A stretch of DNA of 64,000 nucleotides. Source: Rhodococcus sp. 4CII. Lineage in GTDB: Bacteria > Actinomycetota > Actinomycetes > Mycobacteriales > Mycobacteriaceae. The stretch is taken from positions 1 to 64,000 of the forward strand of contig NZ_JACCFE010000006.1 in assembly GCF_014256275.1 (NCBI RefSeq), written 5' to 3'. Position 1 is the first letter of the stretch, and each line of letters begins with the position of its first letter. Shown one piece after another: positions 25,881 to 36,608 of the stretch. The notes under the pieces were generated by a model. The model was given only the letters and a program-made list of their open reading frames with translations. It searched no databases and was not told where the DNA came from. The position numbers were made by a program, and so were the translations under genes.

Positions 25881-25982
25881 GCGCGCGACTCACAACTGCC
25901 GGGGCCGGTACGGCGAGGCTCCACCGGGCGCGAAGAGTGATGAAGCACCGCGTCTTTCCAACCTTTCGGACCGACGAGCGGC

Positions 25983-26711
25983 TTAATCGACGGTGGGCGA
26001 AGTGCGCCGGTCCTCCGAATGGAGGTCGCCGAGCGCTGTCTCCACCGCTATCTGTGTGGCCTTGGTGATGCCCTTGGCCATGAGCAGATTGCCGCTGGCG
26101 CCGATCGCCATTCCGATGCCGAACGGAGCCGCCTTCCCTATGACCAGGAGCCCTTGTCGGGTTCCCCATTTGGTGACGAAGTTGACCCCTAGGACGCGAT
26201 TCACGGAACGGATGGTGGTTAGAGGGACCGACTTAGTGAGCAGCTTTCCGAGGTGGGCGCCTGTGCGCCCTGCTGCTTTGCCCATAAAGGTCGAGCCTCC
26301 GCCGCCAGCAAGGACGGTCAGGACGACTGCCTTTTGGTGTTCGAGGTCAGTGATCTCGATTCCGTGGACGCGTAGCACCGACAGCACATGCGCCGCGGCT
26401 GCCGTCATGAACCAGGAGGTGTCAACGCCCACAGACGCCACGACTGCGACAGTGCCGACACCGGGGACTGCGGCAGCCCCACCGGTGGCCGCTCCTGATG
26501 CAGTCACGCTGGAAAGGAAGCTGGTCTCCAGTTTTTTGACCAATTGCATGTCAGTTGCGTTCGGGTGCCGGTCTCGAAGCCTGAGGACGCGGCTCTCCAC
26601 CAACTTGCCCGCCGAGACGAGAGATGAGTCGAAGAGCTTCATCACCCCCGTAGTCTCTTCCTCGGGCCGAGACTCAGTTCCTTCCGAGTCGGGGGTGGAC
26701 TCCGCAACCAT
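25983..26711 (-). CDS. EcsC-like membrane-associated protein (242 aa)
   Basis: After about 25 acidic residues comes a helical part (LVKKLETSFLSSVTASGAAT), a Gly/Ala/Val-rich hydrophobic stretch (GGAAAVPGVGTVAVVASVG) and further hydrophobic helices (KAAPFGIGMAIGASGNLLMA). The GxxxVPGxGTxxxxxxxxxD pattern is like EcsC-family proteins. No signal peptide. It is transcribed divergently from the helicase gene, with three operator-like repeats between the two, so they may be co-regulated. Function uncertain. Confidence 0.45.
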   Translation of the reverse strand: MVAESTPDSEGTESRPEEETTGVMKLFDSSLVSAGKLVESRVLRLRDRHPNATDMQLVKKLETSFLSSVTASGAATGGAAAVPGVGTVAVVASVGVDTSWFMTAAAAHVLSVLRVHGIEITDLEHQKAVVLTVLAGGGGSTFMGKAAGRTGAHLGKLLTKSVPLTTIRSVNRVLGVNFVTKWGTRQGLLVIGKAAPFGIGMAIGASGNLLMAKGITKATQIAVETALGDLHSEDRRTSPTVD

Positions 26712-26825
26712 GGTCCCTCGTTCCTTTGCTCATTTCGATCCGGGCGACTAAGCGCATTTTCGCAGCATAAGCGGTGTGACTGACAGCCTGAGCGGCGACA
26801 CTGTACCGCCGTTTGGCATCACCTT

Positions 26826-26868
26826 CGAATGTCATTCGTTCAAATGACATTCGATTGAATGACATTGA
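26826..26868. promoter_or_regulatory. Three 13-bp operator-like repeats at 15-bp spacing
   Basis: CGAATGTCATTCG (26826-26838) is a perfect palindrome. CAAATGACATTCG (26841-26853) and TGAATGACATTGA (26856-26868) are close variants. The constant 15-base period and the position between the divergent EcsC-like and helicase genes suggest a binding array for a repressor. Confidence 0.6.
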
Positions 26869-27114
26869 ACTGGGCAGCCCGAGGCTGCAATTCAGCAATT
26901 CGAGGTGTGATTGATTTGCGGCGACCCCATGCCCGATGTCGTGGCGTACATCCGAACCTGCCAATGTCACAATGATCGCCATGCCGAACAGTCGAGCAAC
27001 CCCCCGGCTACAGAACTTTCGCCTTGTGCGCGGGTCCTGATGGCCGAGTTCTCACCCGGGTGGTCTCGACTGGTTCCACGGCAGGACGGTCGAGGCGAAC
27101 CAGAGGGACGAGCG

Positions 27115-30100
27115 ATGGCAGAAGAGAGTGGTGTCGGGGCACGTTCACGGTTGGTCGCCGCGGCGATTGAGCAGTGGCGCAAGGACTTGATCGACGTCGG
27201 CAAACGCAACACACTGCTGTATTACCGGGACCTTAAGGCCGGAACACTGGATCTCGGCGATGCCCGTCCCGAGCCACTGACGGCGTTGTTGGCCGGGCGC
27301 GCGGTACAGATGTCAGCGTTGTACCCGGACGAGACCAGGCGACTGGAGGTCCTGAAGCGCCTGCGGACGATCCACAAAAAGATCAGGGAGCTCCACGAAG
27401 AACGTGGCATCAACGCCGGCTACCTCACCTCGGGCATGGCGACCTGGCACGAGCCGGAAACGCAGCGCGGAGCTGCAAAACCAGCGGCGCCTGTGATTCT
27501 GCGGCAGATCGTGATCAAGCCTCGGTCTGCAACCGAGGACGACTTCGATCTGACGCTCAATGACGAAGGTCGAGATCAACCCGGTGTTGTTGCATCGACT
27601 GTCCGACGAGTTCGGTATCGACATCGACGGTCAGGATCTGGTCGAGTTGATCCAACCGTCGGCACCTCTTGACACGCAACCGGTATTCGAGCGGCTGTGC
27701 AAGCAGGCCGGCCAGGTGGCGGGCTTCGCGATCGAGAACCAGATGGTCATCGGGACGTTCACCTACGCCAAGCTTCCGATGGTGAACGACCTGCAAAAAG
27801 GTGTGGACCTGCTCGAGGCGCACGACGTTGTTGCCGCGCTGGCTGGCGACCGGGTCGCACAGCAAGCAATCCGTGGTGACGGCGGGGCATCGATGGACGA
27901 GTCGCTGCCCGATCACACGCCGCCGCAGGATGAGTTCCTTGTCGCCGATGCCGACTCGTCCCAGAACTACGCCGTCAACGCGGTCGTCGCCGGGAAGAAC
28001 CTTGTCATCAAGGGACCGCCGGGCACCGGCAAGAGCCAGACCATTACTAACCTGGTGGCGACGCTCATCGCACGTGGATACCGGGTGCTATTCGTTGCTG
28101 AGAAGCGTGCGGCGATCGACGCCGTACTGTCGCGGCTGCAGCGGGTTGACCTCGGCGGTCTGGTGATGGACCTGCACGATGGATCTCCGAACCGCCGCAA
28201 GGTCGCCCAGGATCTGGCTGCAACGCTCGACCGTGCAAGCCAGACGCCGCCGACCAACCTCGCTGACCAGCACCGCGATCTGGCAACGAACCGCGAGCGG
28301 GTGCTCGCACACACCCGCTGCCTGCATCAACGCCGGGCGCCGTGGGATATCAGCGTTTTCGACCTACAGGCGAGGTTGCTCGGTCTGCCGCGCTAGAACA
28401 TCGACTTCAGGTTCCGCGGCGCGGATTTGCAGCGAGCAACTGAGACGTTCATCGGCACCGCTAGGGATGAGGTCGTCGAGTACGCCGAGCTCGGCGGACT
28501 GACGCGGTCGGAAGGTCCGTGGAACGGCGCGCCGATCACCACGCCCGAGCAGGTGCGCGTGGCCCTCGACTGTGTCACCCAGCTCAGCGGCCACACCCTC
28601 CCTCGTGCCGCGAACACGCTGACCGCGATAGTCGGTGAGACCGGTCTTGCGGAACCCCAGACTGTGAGCAACTGGCCCGATCTCTTACGGCTGCTCGACG
28701 GTGTGGCCGACATTCTCAAGTCCTTCACCCCCGAGGTGTTCGAACAGGATCTTTCCCCGCTCATCGCCGCCACCGCAAGCCGCGGGTGGCGCAAGCAACA
28801 CGCGGTCACTCTCGGCTGGGGTGAGCGCCGTCGGCTCCGCAAGCAGGCACGCATCTACTGGCACGCGGGAACTCCCACGACCGCCGATCTGCACACGAAG
28901 CTGGTGGCCGTCCAAATGGTCGTTGTGCAGTGGCGTGAGGCCTGCAGAGACGGGCGCGGTCCGCGATTGCCTGCCGATCTTCCCGCAGTACATGGCGCGT
29001 TCGAGCAGCTCACAAACAATCTGGCGGCGTTGACGTCCCACCTCAACCAGCCCGTCGACCTCGAGACGCTGAGCATGGTGCAGCTGTCACGTCTGGTCGA
29101 CGACCTCATCGCGGATCAGGCCACACTGCACCGGCTGCCACGCCGCCACCACCTCGAAACCCGGCTGCACGGCGCGGGCCTGGGCTCATTCCTCGACGAG
29201 TGCCGCCGCCTCCGCATCAATGCCGATCACGTCGCTGAGTTACTCGACAGAGCTTGGTTGCAGTCGATACTCGATGAAATTTCCTTCACAGATCCCACCT
29301 ATGGCGCCTTCCAGGGCTCGACCATGACTCGCACGGTGACGGCGTTCCAGCAGGCGGATACCCGGCATATCCGCACGACCTCCGCTCGGGTGCAACGCGC
29401 CTGCTCCGAGACACTGTTCCGGGTGCTCGATGCGTATCCTGACCAAACGACACTGCTGCGGGCCGAGGCGGGAAAGAAGACTCGGCACCGGTCGATGCGT
29501 GAGCTACTTGCCGGAGCCCCCGATGTGCTCATGGCCCTCAAACCCTGCTGGGCGATGTCACCGCTCGTCGTCAGCCAAGTGCTGCCCCTGCAGCAACTCT
29601 TCGACGTGGTGATCTTCGATGAGGCAAGCCAGATCCCGCCCGCCGACGCAATTCCCGCCATCGTTCGGGGCAAACGAATCGCGGTCGCCGGCGACGAGCG
29701 ACAGCTTCCCCCCACCAACTTCTTCGGGGCTGCGTCCACCGACGACGATCAGCCGGAAACTGATTCCGACACCGTCGCCCTCACGTCCGGTTACGAGTCG
29801 GTCCTCGACGCGTTGACCGCGATCGTGCCGTTCCGAGGCCTTGCCTGGCACTACCGCAGCCAGGACGAACGTCTCATCGCCTTCAGCAACGCCCACATCT
29901 ATGACAGGTCGTTGACGACGTTCCCCGGCTCACACACCGAGGGTGTTCTGCAACACGTCCAGGTGCCCTTCATCGCGGATCCTGTCGCTACGGAGGAGTC
30001 CACCGCCGCCGAGGTTGACACGGTCGTCGCGCTGGTTCTCCAGCACGCGCAGGACCGGCCCGACGAATCGTTGGGTGTAATCACGATGGGCCTCAAGCAC

Positions 30101-31129
30101 GCCGACCGCATCGAAGCGGCCCTGCGTGCCAAGCTCGGTGGAAGACCCGAGCTGAACGAGTTCTTCCTCGAAAGCCGGGATGAACGATTCTTTGTCAAGA
30201 ACCTCGAGCGGGTGCAGGGCGATGAACGAGACGCCATCATCCTGTCCATTGGCTACGGCAAGAGCGCCGACGGACGCATGGTCTACCGCTTTGGGCCGCT
30301 CAACAACGACGGCGGCGAGCGACGACTCAATGTCGCCGTCAGCCGTGCCAAACGGCGGATGACGCTGGTCAGTTCGTTCGGTTCGACGGACCTGGACCCG
30401 AACCGGCTGCATGCCCGTGGAGCCCAGCTTCTCCGCGAGTACCTCGCCTTCATGGAATCCGGCGGCAAAGATCTCGGCTCCTCGACCCCGGTTCCCCCCG
30501 CTCTAAACCCCTTCGAGATCGACGTCCGTGACCGCCTCACCCGCGCCGGCATCCCGTTGACGGCCCAGTATGGGGTGGGCGGCTACCGCATCGACTTCGC
30601 CGCCCAACACCCCGAGCAGCGCGGGCGGATGGTGCTGGCCATCGAGGCCGACGGCGCCAGCTACCACTCATCGCACACCGCGCGCGACCGTGACCGTCTG
30701 CGGCAAGAACACCTAGAACGGCTGGGTTGGCGCTTCCACCGAATCTGGTCCACGGACTGGTTCCGTGATCCCGACACCGAAGTCGCCAAAGCCCTGACCG
30801 CTTACCAGATAGCAGTCAAGGACAGCGACTCCCATCAGCGCCCGCGCCACACCCCGGAACCGGCACCCCCCGAGTCCGAGCCGATGCCCGATCCTTTCCT
30901 TAGCGCCAGTAGAACCGGAATCAAACCCGCCATCTACCCAGGCGTCCCGATCACCGAGTACACCCAAAGCGACCTGGTCGCACTCATTAAATGGATCAAG
31001 AGCGACGGACTGCTACGCACCGAGGACGCACTGGTACGCACTGCCATGGAGGAACTGGGATACCGGAGGAAAGGCGGACGCATTACCGTCGCACTCGAGA
31101 ACGCAATCCGGTCCGCCCGCGACGGATAG
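27115..31129 (+). pseudogene. DUF4011-SF1 helicase-Vsr-like nuclease (Hhe-like defence protein), interrupted
   Basis: ATG at 27115 with GAGGGACGAGCG upstream. An N-terminal DUF4011-like region (WRKDLIDVGKRNTLLYYRDL) is followed by an SF1 helicase: Walker A VIKGPPGTGKSQTITNL near 28010, DEASQIPPADAI near 29620, GDERQLPPTNFFG near 29690, and NVAVSRAKRRMTL near 30330. The C terminus carries a Vsr/MTES_1575-type nuclease domain (YRIDFAAQ, AIEADGASYHSS, RLGWRFHRIWSTDWF). This order is known from predicted single-gene defence proteins called Hhe. The frame slips once near 27560 and an in-frame TAG interrupts it at 28394-28396. Both sides are otherwise well conserved. About 1,338 codons in total. 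Confidence 0.7.
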
Positions 31130-31371
31130 ATCGTTTCGAGTGGACGCTCACGTCACGTCGTCGAGGTGGACACAGGCGCTGACCTTGGGGGGCGCCACCG
31201 GTGTGGCGGTATGCGACAGTGACCCGCTGAAACTGCATTACAGCTGGTGCTTGGCAGCAGTGGGTGCGGAACCGGTCACGCGATTCGAGCACGAATTCAC
31301 CGCTGTCCGGCAGATGTTCGCCCAGCGTCGTCTCGGATTCGCTGATGTAGTGATGCTGTCGATCAGGGACT

Positions 31372-34300
31372 TCAGTCGCCGCCGTTCAGGGAGTCGACGA
31401 CTTTCATGGTCTCGACGCTTACGGCGGCTACTCGTTGGATCAATTCCACTATGTAGCGCGGGTTGTCGTGTTCGTCGCACCAGTCGTTGGGGTCGTTGAC
31501 GATCCCGGACGCCTTGTCGGTCTTGACCTGGTAACGGTCGATGATCCACGCCAACGCCGACCGTGAGCCGAGCATGTACCGCTCGGCATCCTCAGGAATG
31601 CCCGCGATAGTGACCGTCGGGTTGTAGACGATGGTGGTGCGGTCGTCGACGTTCTTCCCCGTCTCGGGGTCCTTCTTCTTGCTCCACTTCATCTTCGACA
31701 CCCGCCACGTCTCACGATCTTGCGCTGAGGCGCCCTTCTTCAGCTGTACATCGAGGTCGTACGGCTCCACGGTCTCGTAGTTCACGTGCAGGTCTGCCAG
31801 CTTCCCGCCGGCAGCGACCAGCTGCTCGAACCGGTCCCGAGACTCGGGCGTCGGGATGTGCGGGAGCATCTTCTTCAGATCCGCGGCGTAGGTTTCGCGG
31901 TAGGCGGGGTCGTGGAGCAGTCCGTAGACGTAGTAGAAGATGTCATCCTTCGTGACCTGGTCGCCGACCGCGCCGCGGTAGAGAGCGAGGATCCCGTCGG
32001 TGATGTTGTCGATGCGTCGGTATCCGTACTCGTCAGTCTCCGACGCAGGATTGTCCGTCCGGAAGTCTAGTTCACCGTCAGGGGATCCCGCCTTCTCGTA
32101 CGTCCACCGAGGAAAGAACTGCGCAGGGTAAGTGAACATGTTCATATCGGGGACTGCAGCTGTCACGATGGCTGCGAAGTCGGCAGCCTGCCGCGGGCCA
32201 ATTGCAGCGATCCCGAAGTTCCGATGATGCGGCGTCGGGAACAACTTCGGTATCTGAAACCGTTCCTCGTTCAGCTGCGCATCAAAGTAGGTGTGTTGGC
32301 CGTTCATTGGTCGATACTGCGACCGTGTGAGACTGGCAGCGTCGAAGGACAACGCGACGCCCTTTGCCAGCGATGTACGTAGCTTGCGAGACCACTTGAT
32401 CTTCGTTGGATTTGCTGCATCGGGACGAATTGCGAGGAAAGCACCTACGGTCGATTCGGTTGGCCGGGTAATTCCCCGGCCGGCACAGTACTCGGCGAAT
32501 GGGGCAATCTCGGCGTTGTAGCTCGCAATTAGGTGGCGAACGTTGGCTTCGACTACCCGGCGCGAGTATCCCACCACCCACGCATCTCGATTTGTCCCCA
32601 CACCGAGCGAGTAGCGCGAGAACACTGCAACGTCGTCCTGCACGGACCGGCTTCCGATGGCCGGCCAAATCTCGAACTCGTCGCTCCGATGGTTGATCCA
32701 ATCACCGTGTGCATTCGGGGTCGCAGCCTGCCAGTCGACGGTCCCTAGATCACCCCCGGCGACGATGGCGAGTTTCTCCTCACGAGTGAGGTAGTCGCCG
32801 ATGTCGCGGTAGAAGATCTCACAGTCTCCGGTGTGGTCGGGGTTCTTGACGCCGATGAGGATGGCGACGGTGTTGCGGCTGCCGGCGCCAAAGACCTTGC
32901 CGCCTTCCTTGCGGGAGAGTTCGCCAGCGGTGCGTTGGTTGCCGCGCAGGTTGTAGACGTAGATGCGGGAGTATTCGTCGGCCAGCGAGAGGCGGATGCC
33001 GTCGGAGGTGTTGCTATCGATCCACCCGCCGTTGGAGACGAACGCAACGACGCCGGAATCGCCGATCCTGTCGGTGGCCCATCGAAACGCCCGCAGGTAA
33101 GAGTCGTACAGGGTTCGCTGACTCGTCGCCGTAGAGAGCTTTGCGTAGGTGGCGGCGATCCTGCCATCCAGAGTCGGGTAGGAGATGTTCGCGTTGAGGT
33201 CGTTCGCGGAGGTCTGCCCGACCGAGTAGGGCGGGTTGCCGATGACCACGTTGATGGGGATGGTGTTCTGGCGGACGATACGGTCGTTGTTCTGCGGGAA
33301 CATCACCGCATCGAGGCTGTCGCCGTTCTCGGTGATCTGGAAGGTGTCGGCGAGCACGATCCCCTCGAACGGCGTGTACTCCGCCGCATCTTCACTGCCG
33401 ATGAGGGCGTGGTAGGTGGACTCGATGTTCACCGCCGCGATGTAGTAAGCCAGGAGCATGATCTCGTTGGCGTGCAACTCATCGGCGTACTTGCGCTTCA
33501 GATCGGTCGGGTCGATGAGTCCGGATTGCAGCAGGCGGGTCATGAACGTACCGGTGCCGGTGAACGGATCCAGGATGTGCACGCCTTCGTCGGTCAGACC
33601 GCGACCGAACGCATCCCGGGAAGCCTGGTCGGCGGCGCGGAGGATGAAATCGACAACCTCGACGGGAGTGTAGACGATGCCCAACGCTTCGGACTGCTTG
33701 CGGAAGCCGATCCGGAAGAACTTCTCGTACAGGTCGGCGATCACCTGCTGCTTGCCGTCCGCGGTGGTGACCTCCGCGGCCCGCACCCGCACCGAATCGT
33801 AAAAGCCGTCGAGCTTGGCGGTTTCGGCTTCGAGGCCGGAGTCCCCGAGCGTGTCGAGCATGGTCTGCATTACGCGGGAGACCGGGTTGTGGGAGGCGAA
33901 GTCGTGGCCAGCGAACAGGGCGTCGAACACCGGCTTGGTGATCAGATGCTGCGACAACATGCTGATCGCATCCGCTTCGGTGATCGAGTCGTTGAGGTTG
34001 TCCTGCAGGCCTTGGAGGAACCGTTCGAACGCCGCGGCGACCTCGGCGTCTGCGCCGTCGAGGAGGGCGCGGATGCGGGTGATCTGGGCGGCGGCGATGT
34101 CGGCGACATCTGTTGCCCAGTCCTCCCAGTAGGCGCGGGTGCCGACCTTGTCGACGATCTTCGCGACGATCGCTTCCTGCCACTCCGAGAGCGAGAACAG
34201 CGCCATCTGCTGGGCCATCTGCCCACCAGCAGGACCGGAATCTGGCGCGGCGTCGGTGGCGGTGCCATTCGAGCCGGTAGTGCCGGTACCGCTGTTGTCG

Positions 34301-36345
34301 ACGGATTCGTCGCTGTCCCGGGTGGGGCCGATGTGGCCGCCCATCAGCCGGTCGTTGCCCTTGCCCGTCTTGGTGTCGGACTTCGCATTCAGTGCGATGG
34401 AGTTGACCATCGCGTTGAACCGGTCGTCGTGTGCACGCAGGGCGTTGAGGACCTGCCACACGACTTTGAATCTGCGGTTGTCCGACAGTGCCTGCGACGG
34501 GGACACGCCGGCGGGTACGGCCACGGGGAGGATGATGTAGCCGTAGTCCTTGTTGTCGGCCTTGCGCATCACCCGTCCGACGGACTGGACGACGTCGACC
34601 ACGGAGTTGCGGGGATTGAGGAACATCACCGCATCGAGAGCGGGCACGTCCACGCCTTCGGAGAGGCAACGTGCGTTGGTGAGGATCCGGCATTCACCTT
34701 CAGGCACCGGGGCTTTGAGCCACGCCAACTCGGCGTTGCGCTGCAGGGCGTTGAAGGTGCCGTCTACATGCCGCACCGCGCAGCTCAGGTCGAGGTTGGT
34801 GCCATCCACGCTCTGCCCGTCGTTCTCGGTGTCCCCGAGCAGCTCCCGGTAGGCATCGACGACGGCGGGGAACACCTCGGCGACCTGCTTGGAGGCGGCG
34901 ATGTCCTTGGCGAACGCCACCCCCCGGCGCATCGGGGCTTCGCCGGGGGCGAAGCCGGTGCCGTCGGGGGTGCGGCCGGCCCGTTTGGCGAGCCCGTTCC
35001 AGCAGCCAACGATCTTGGAGGCGTCGTCGAGGCGCAGCTCGCTGAAATCGCCGGCGAGCTGGGCCTGCATCGGCGAGGCGATCAGCTCCTCGTCGACAGT
35101 CAGCACGATCACCTTGTAGTCGGTGAGCAGCCCGCGCCCGACCGCGTCACCGAACGAGAGGCGGTGGAACTCGGGACCATAGATGGTCTCGTCGTCCATC
35201 GAGGTCAGTTCGGCGGAGTGCTCCTCGGCCTGATCCTTGACCTTGTCGTCGAACAGCCGCGGCGTTGCGGTCATGTAGAGCCGGCGGTCCGACTGCAGGT
35301 AGTCGGCGTCGTGGACGCGGACGAAGTTCGACTCGTCCTCCCCGAACAGGGTCACGCCGGTGGTGCGGTGCGCCTCGTCACAGATCACCAGGTCGAACCG
35401 GTCCACCCCGTTCTTCTGCGCGGCGGCAACCACGGGGAGGGACTGGTAGGTGGTGAACACGACCGTCAGGCCCTTGGCCCGTTTGCGGTGCCCCATCTCA
35501 GCGGCGAGCTTGACCGGGTCGGTGGTGACCGGGATCGCGACATCATGGATGCCCATGTCCTCGGCCGAGCGGGAGACCTTGGTGTCCGAGCACACCGCGA
35601 ACGCCCGCAGATCCAGCTGGGTCTGCGCGGTCCACTCCCGTAGCGTCTGCGACAACAGGGAGATCGACGGGACCGCGAACAGGATCCGGGCACTCCCGCC
35701 GTTCTCCGTGGCGGTGCGTTCGGCGATCTTCAGGGCGGTGAAGGTCTTCCCGGTGCCGCAGGCCATGATCAGTTTGCCGCGGTCGTTGCCGGCCTCGAAC
35801 CCGGCGAACACCGCGTCGATGGCGTCCTGCTGGTGCAGGCGCGGATCGTGCCGCTTCGCCTCCGCCAGGTCGACATGGAGCTCACCTTGGGGCCAGGCGA
35901 TGTTCCAGTCGATCGGGGATTCGGCGATTTCGGCCAGCCCGATCCGTTGAACCGGCGTGGTCTGGTCCTCGAGCGCGTCCTCGGCGTTGCGGCCCCACCG
36001 GTCGGTGGTGGAGATGATCACGCGGTTGGTGAACGGCTTCTTCCCCGAGGCGGTGAAGAACGAGTCGATGTCCGCCTTGGCGAGGGTGTGGGTGGGTTCG
36101 TAGAACTTGCACTGGATGGCCGTGTATTCACCGGTGTCACGTTCGCGGGCCACAAGATCGATGCCGGTGTCGGGCTTGCCGCCGCGACCGGGCCAGTCGA
36201 TCCACCGCCACACCTGGTCGTACTGCTGCGAGAGCATCGGGTCGAGCTCGAAGTAGCGGACCATCAATTGCTCGAACTTGGTGCCCCGCTCCGAGTTGGA
36301 TGGCGCAGCGCGGAACGCTTCGATCACCTCGTGAACCGACGCCAC
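31372..36345 (-). CDS. Single-chain Type ISP-like restriction-modification enzyme (1,657 aa)
   Basis: GTG at 36345 is chosen because AAAGGAGTGTTCA stands just before it. Domain order: an Mrr-like PD-(D/E)XK nuclease at about residues 30-110 (TGIDLVARERD, TAIQCKF) and an SF2 helicase at about 170-620 (MACGTGKTFTALK, VICDEAHRTTG, YMTATPRLFD, SVGRVMRKA). A helical coupler follows, then an N6-adenine methyltransferase (ILDPFTGTGTFMTRLL near 928, VVIGNPPYSVG near 1038) and a C-terminal target-recognition region. Order and size match LlaGI/LlaBIII-type ISP enzymes, which methylate one strand of an asymmetric site and cut after ATP-driven translocation. The frame is uninterrupted and all key motifs are present, so it is probably active. 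It ends tail-to-tail with the helicase gene. Confidence 0.85.
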   Translation of the reverse strand: MASVHEVIEAFRAAPSNSERGTKFEQLMVRYFELDPMLSQQYDQVWRWIDWPGRGGKPDTGIDLVARERDTGEYTAIQCKFYEPTHTLAKADIDSFFTASGKKPFTNRVIISTTDRWGRNAEDALEDQTTPVQRIGLAEIAESPIDWNIAWPQGELHVDLAEAKRHDPRLHQQDAIDAVFAGFEAGNDRGKLIMACGTGKTFTALKIAERTATENGGSARILFAVPSISLLSQTLREWTAQTQLDLRAFAVCSDTKVSRSAEDMGIHDVAIPVTTDPVKLAAEMGHRKRAKGLTVVFTTYQSLPVVAAAQKNGVDRFDLVICDEAHRTTGVTLFGEDESNFVRVHDADYLQSDRRLYMTATPRLFDDKVKDQAEEHSAELTSMDDETIYGPEFHRLSFGDAVGRGLLTDYKVIVLTVDEELIASPMQAQLAGDFSELRLDDASKIVGCWNGLAKRAGRTPDGTGFAPGEAPMRRGVAFAKDIAASKQVAEVFPAVVDAYRELLGDTENDGQSVDGTNLDLSCAVRHVDGTFNALQRNAELAWLKAPVPEGECRILTNARCLSEGVDVPALDAVMFLNPRNSVVDVVQSVGRVMRKADNKDYGYIILPVAVPAGVSPSQALSDNRRFKVVWQVLNALRAHDDRFNAMVNSIALNAKSDTKTGKGNDRLMGGHIGPTRDSDESVDNSGTGTTGSNGTATDAAPDSGPAGGQMAQQMALFSLSEWQEAIVAKIVDKVGTRAYWEDWATDVADIAAAQITRIRALLDGADAEVAAAFERFLQGLQDNLNDSITEADAISMLSQHLITKPVFDALFAGHDFASHNPVSRVMQTMLDTLGDSGLEAETAKLDGFYDSVRVRAAEVTTADGKQQVIADLYEKFFRIGFRKQSEALGIVYTPVEVVDFILRAADQASRDAFGRGLTDEGVHILDPFTGTGTFMTRLLQSGLIDPTDLKRKYADELHANEIMLLAYYIAAVNIESTYHALIGSEDAAEYTPFEGIVLADTFQITENGDSLDAVMFPQNNDRIVRQNTIPINVVIGNPPYSVGQTSANDLNANISYPTLDGRIAATYAKLSTATSQRTLYDSYLRAFRWATDRIGDSGVVAFVSNGGWIDSNTSDGIRLSLADEYSRIYVYNLRGNQRTAGELSRKEGGKVFGAGSRNTVAILIGVKNPDHTGDCEIFYRDIGDYLTREEKLAIVAGGDLGTVDWQAATPNAHGDWINHRSDEFEIWPAIGSRSVQDDVAVFSRYSLGVGTNRDAWVVGYSRRVVEANVRHLIASYNAEIAPFAEYCAGRGITRPTESTVGAFLAIRPDAANPTKIKWSRKLRTSLAKGVALSFDAASLTRSQYRPMNGQHTYFDAQLNEERFQIPKLFPTPHHRNFGIAAIGPRQAADFAAIVTAAVPDMNMFTYPAQFFPRWTYEKAGSPDGELDFRTDNPASETDEYGYRRIDNITDGILALYRGAVGDQVTKDDIFYYVYGLLHDPAYRETYAADLKKMLPHIPTPESRDRFEQLVAAGGKLADLHVNYETVEPYDLDVQLKKGASAQDRETWRVSKMKWSKKKDPETGKNVDDRTTIVYNPTVTIAGIPEDAERYMLGSRSALAWIIDRYQVKTDKASGIVNDPNDWCDEHDNPRYIVELIQRVAAVSVETMKVVDSLNGGD

Positions 36346-36519
36346 TGAACACTCCTTTTCGCAGATCGCACGCACGGAACCGTGGTACTCATCCGATAAT
36401 CCTGCCTGGTCGGTCGGCAAGGCCGAACGCCGGTCCACAGGAAGGACTTGTGCCAGTCGATCACTTTCGCGGCACGGGAAGATGCGCAGGCAGGTCTACC
36501 TCATTCCTCCGCTCGCCCT

Positions 36520-36545
36520 CACTGTCATTTGCGTGACTGACAGTG
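36520..36545. repeat. Inverted repeat between the Abi and ISP genes
   Basis: CACTGTCA and TGACAGTG (8-bp perfect arms) surround ten bases. It lies after the Abi stop and about 175 bases upstream of the ISP start, so it could be a terminator for the former or an operator for the latter. No clear T run. Confidence 0.4.
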
Positions 36546-36608
36546 GTGCGGGACTTCTCGTCATCGACCACGGACGACCGCCCGTGACCGGACCGACGTC
36601 AAGGTGAC

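Noticed and set aside
26826..26868. Possible CRISPR-like repeat
   Set aside because: Only three 13-base units with two-base gaps; no spacers and no cas genes.
31140..31371. Plus-strand frame between the helicase and ISP genes
   Set aside because: Its first 75 codons look partly protein-like (RFEHEFTAVRQMFAQRR), but it runs into the end of the ISP gene, has no ribosome site, and cannot be assigned; at most a fragment.
32833..35643. Plus-strand frame of 936 codons
   Set aside because: Antisense to the Type ISP gene, His/Asp/Gly/Val-rich, no domain. The minus strand carries all expected motifs.
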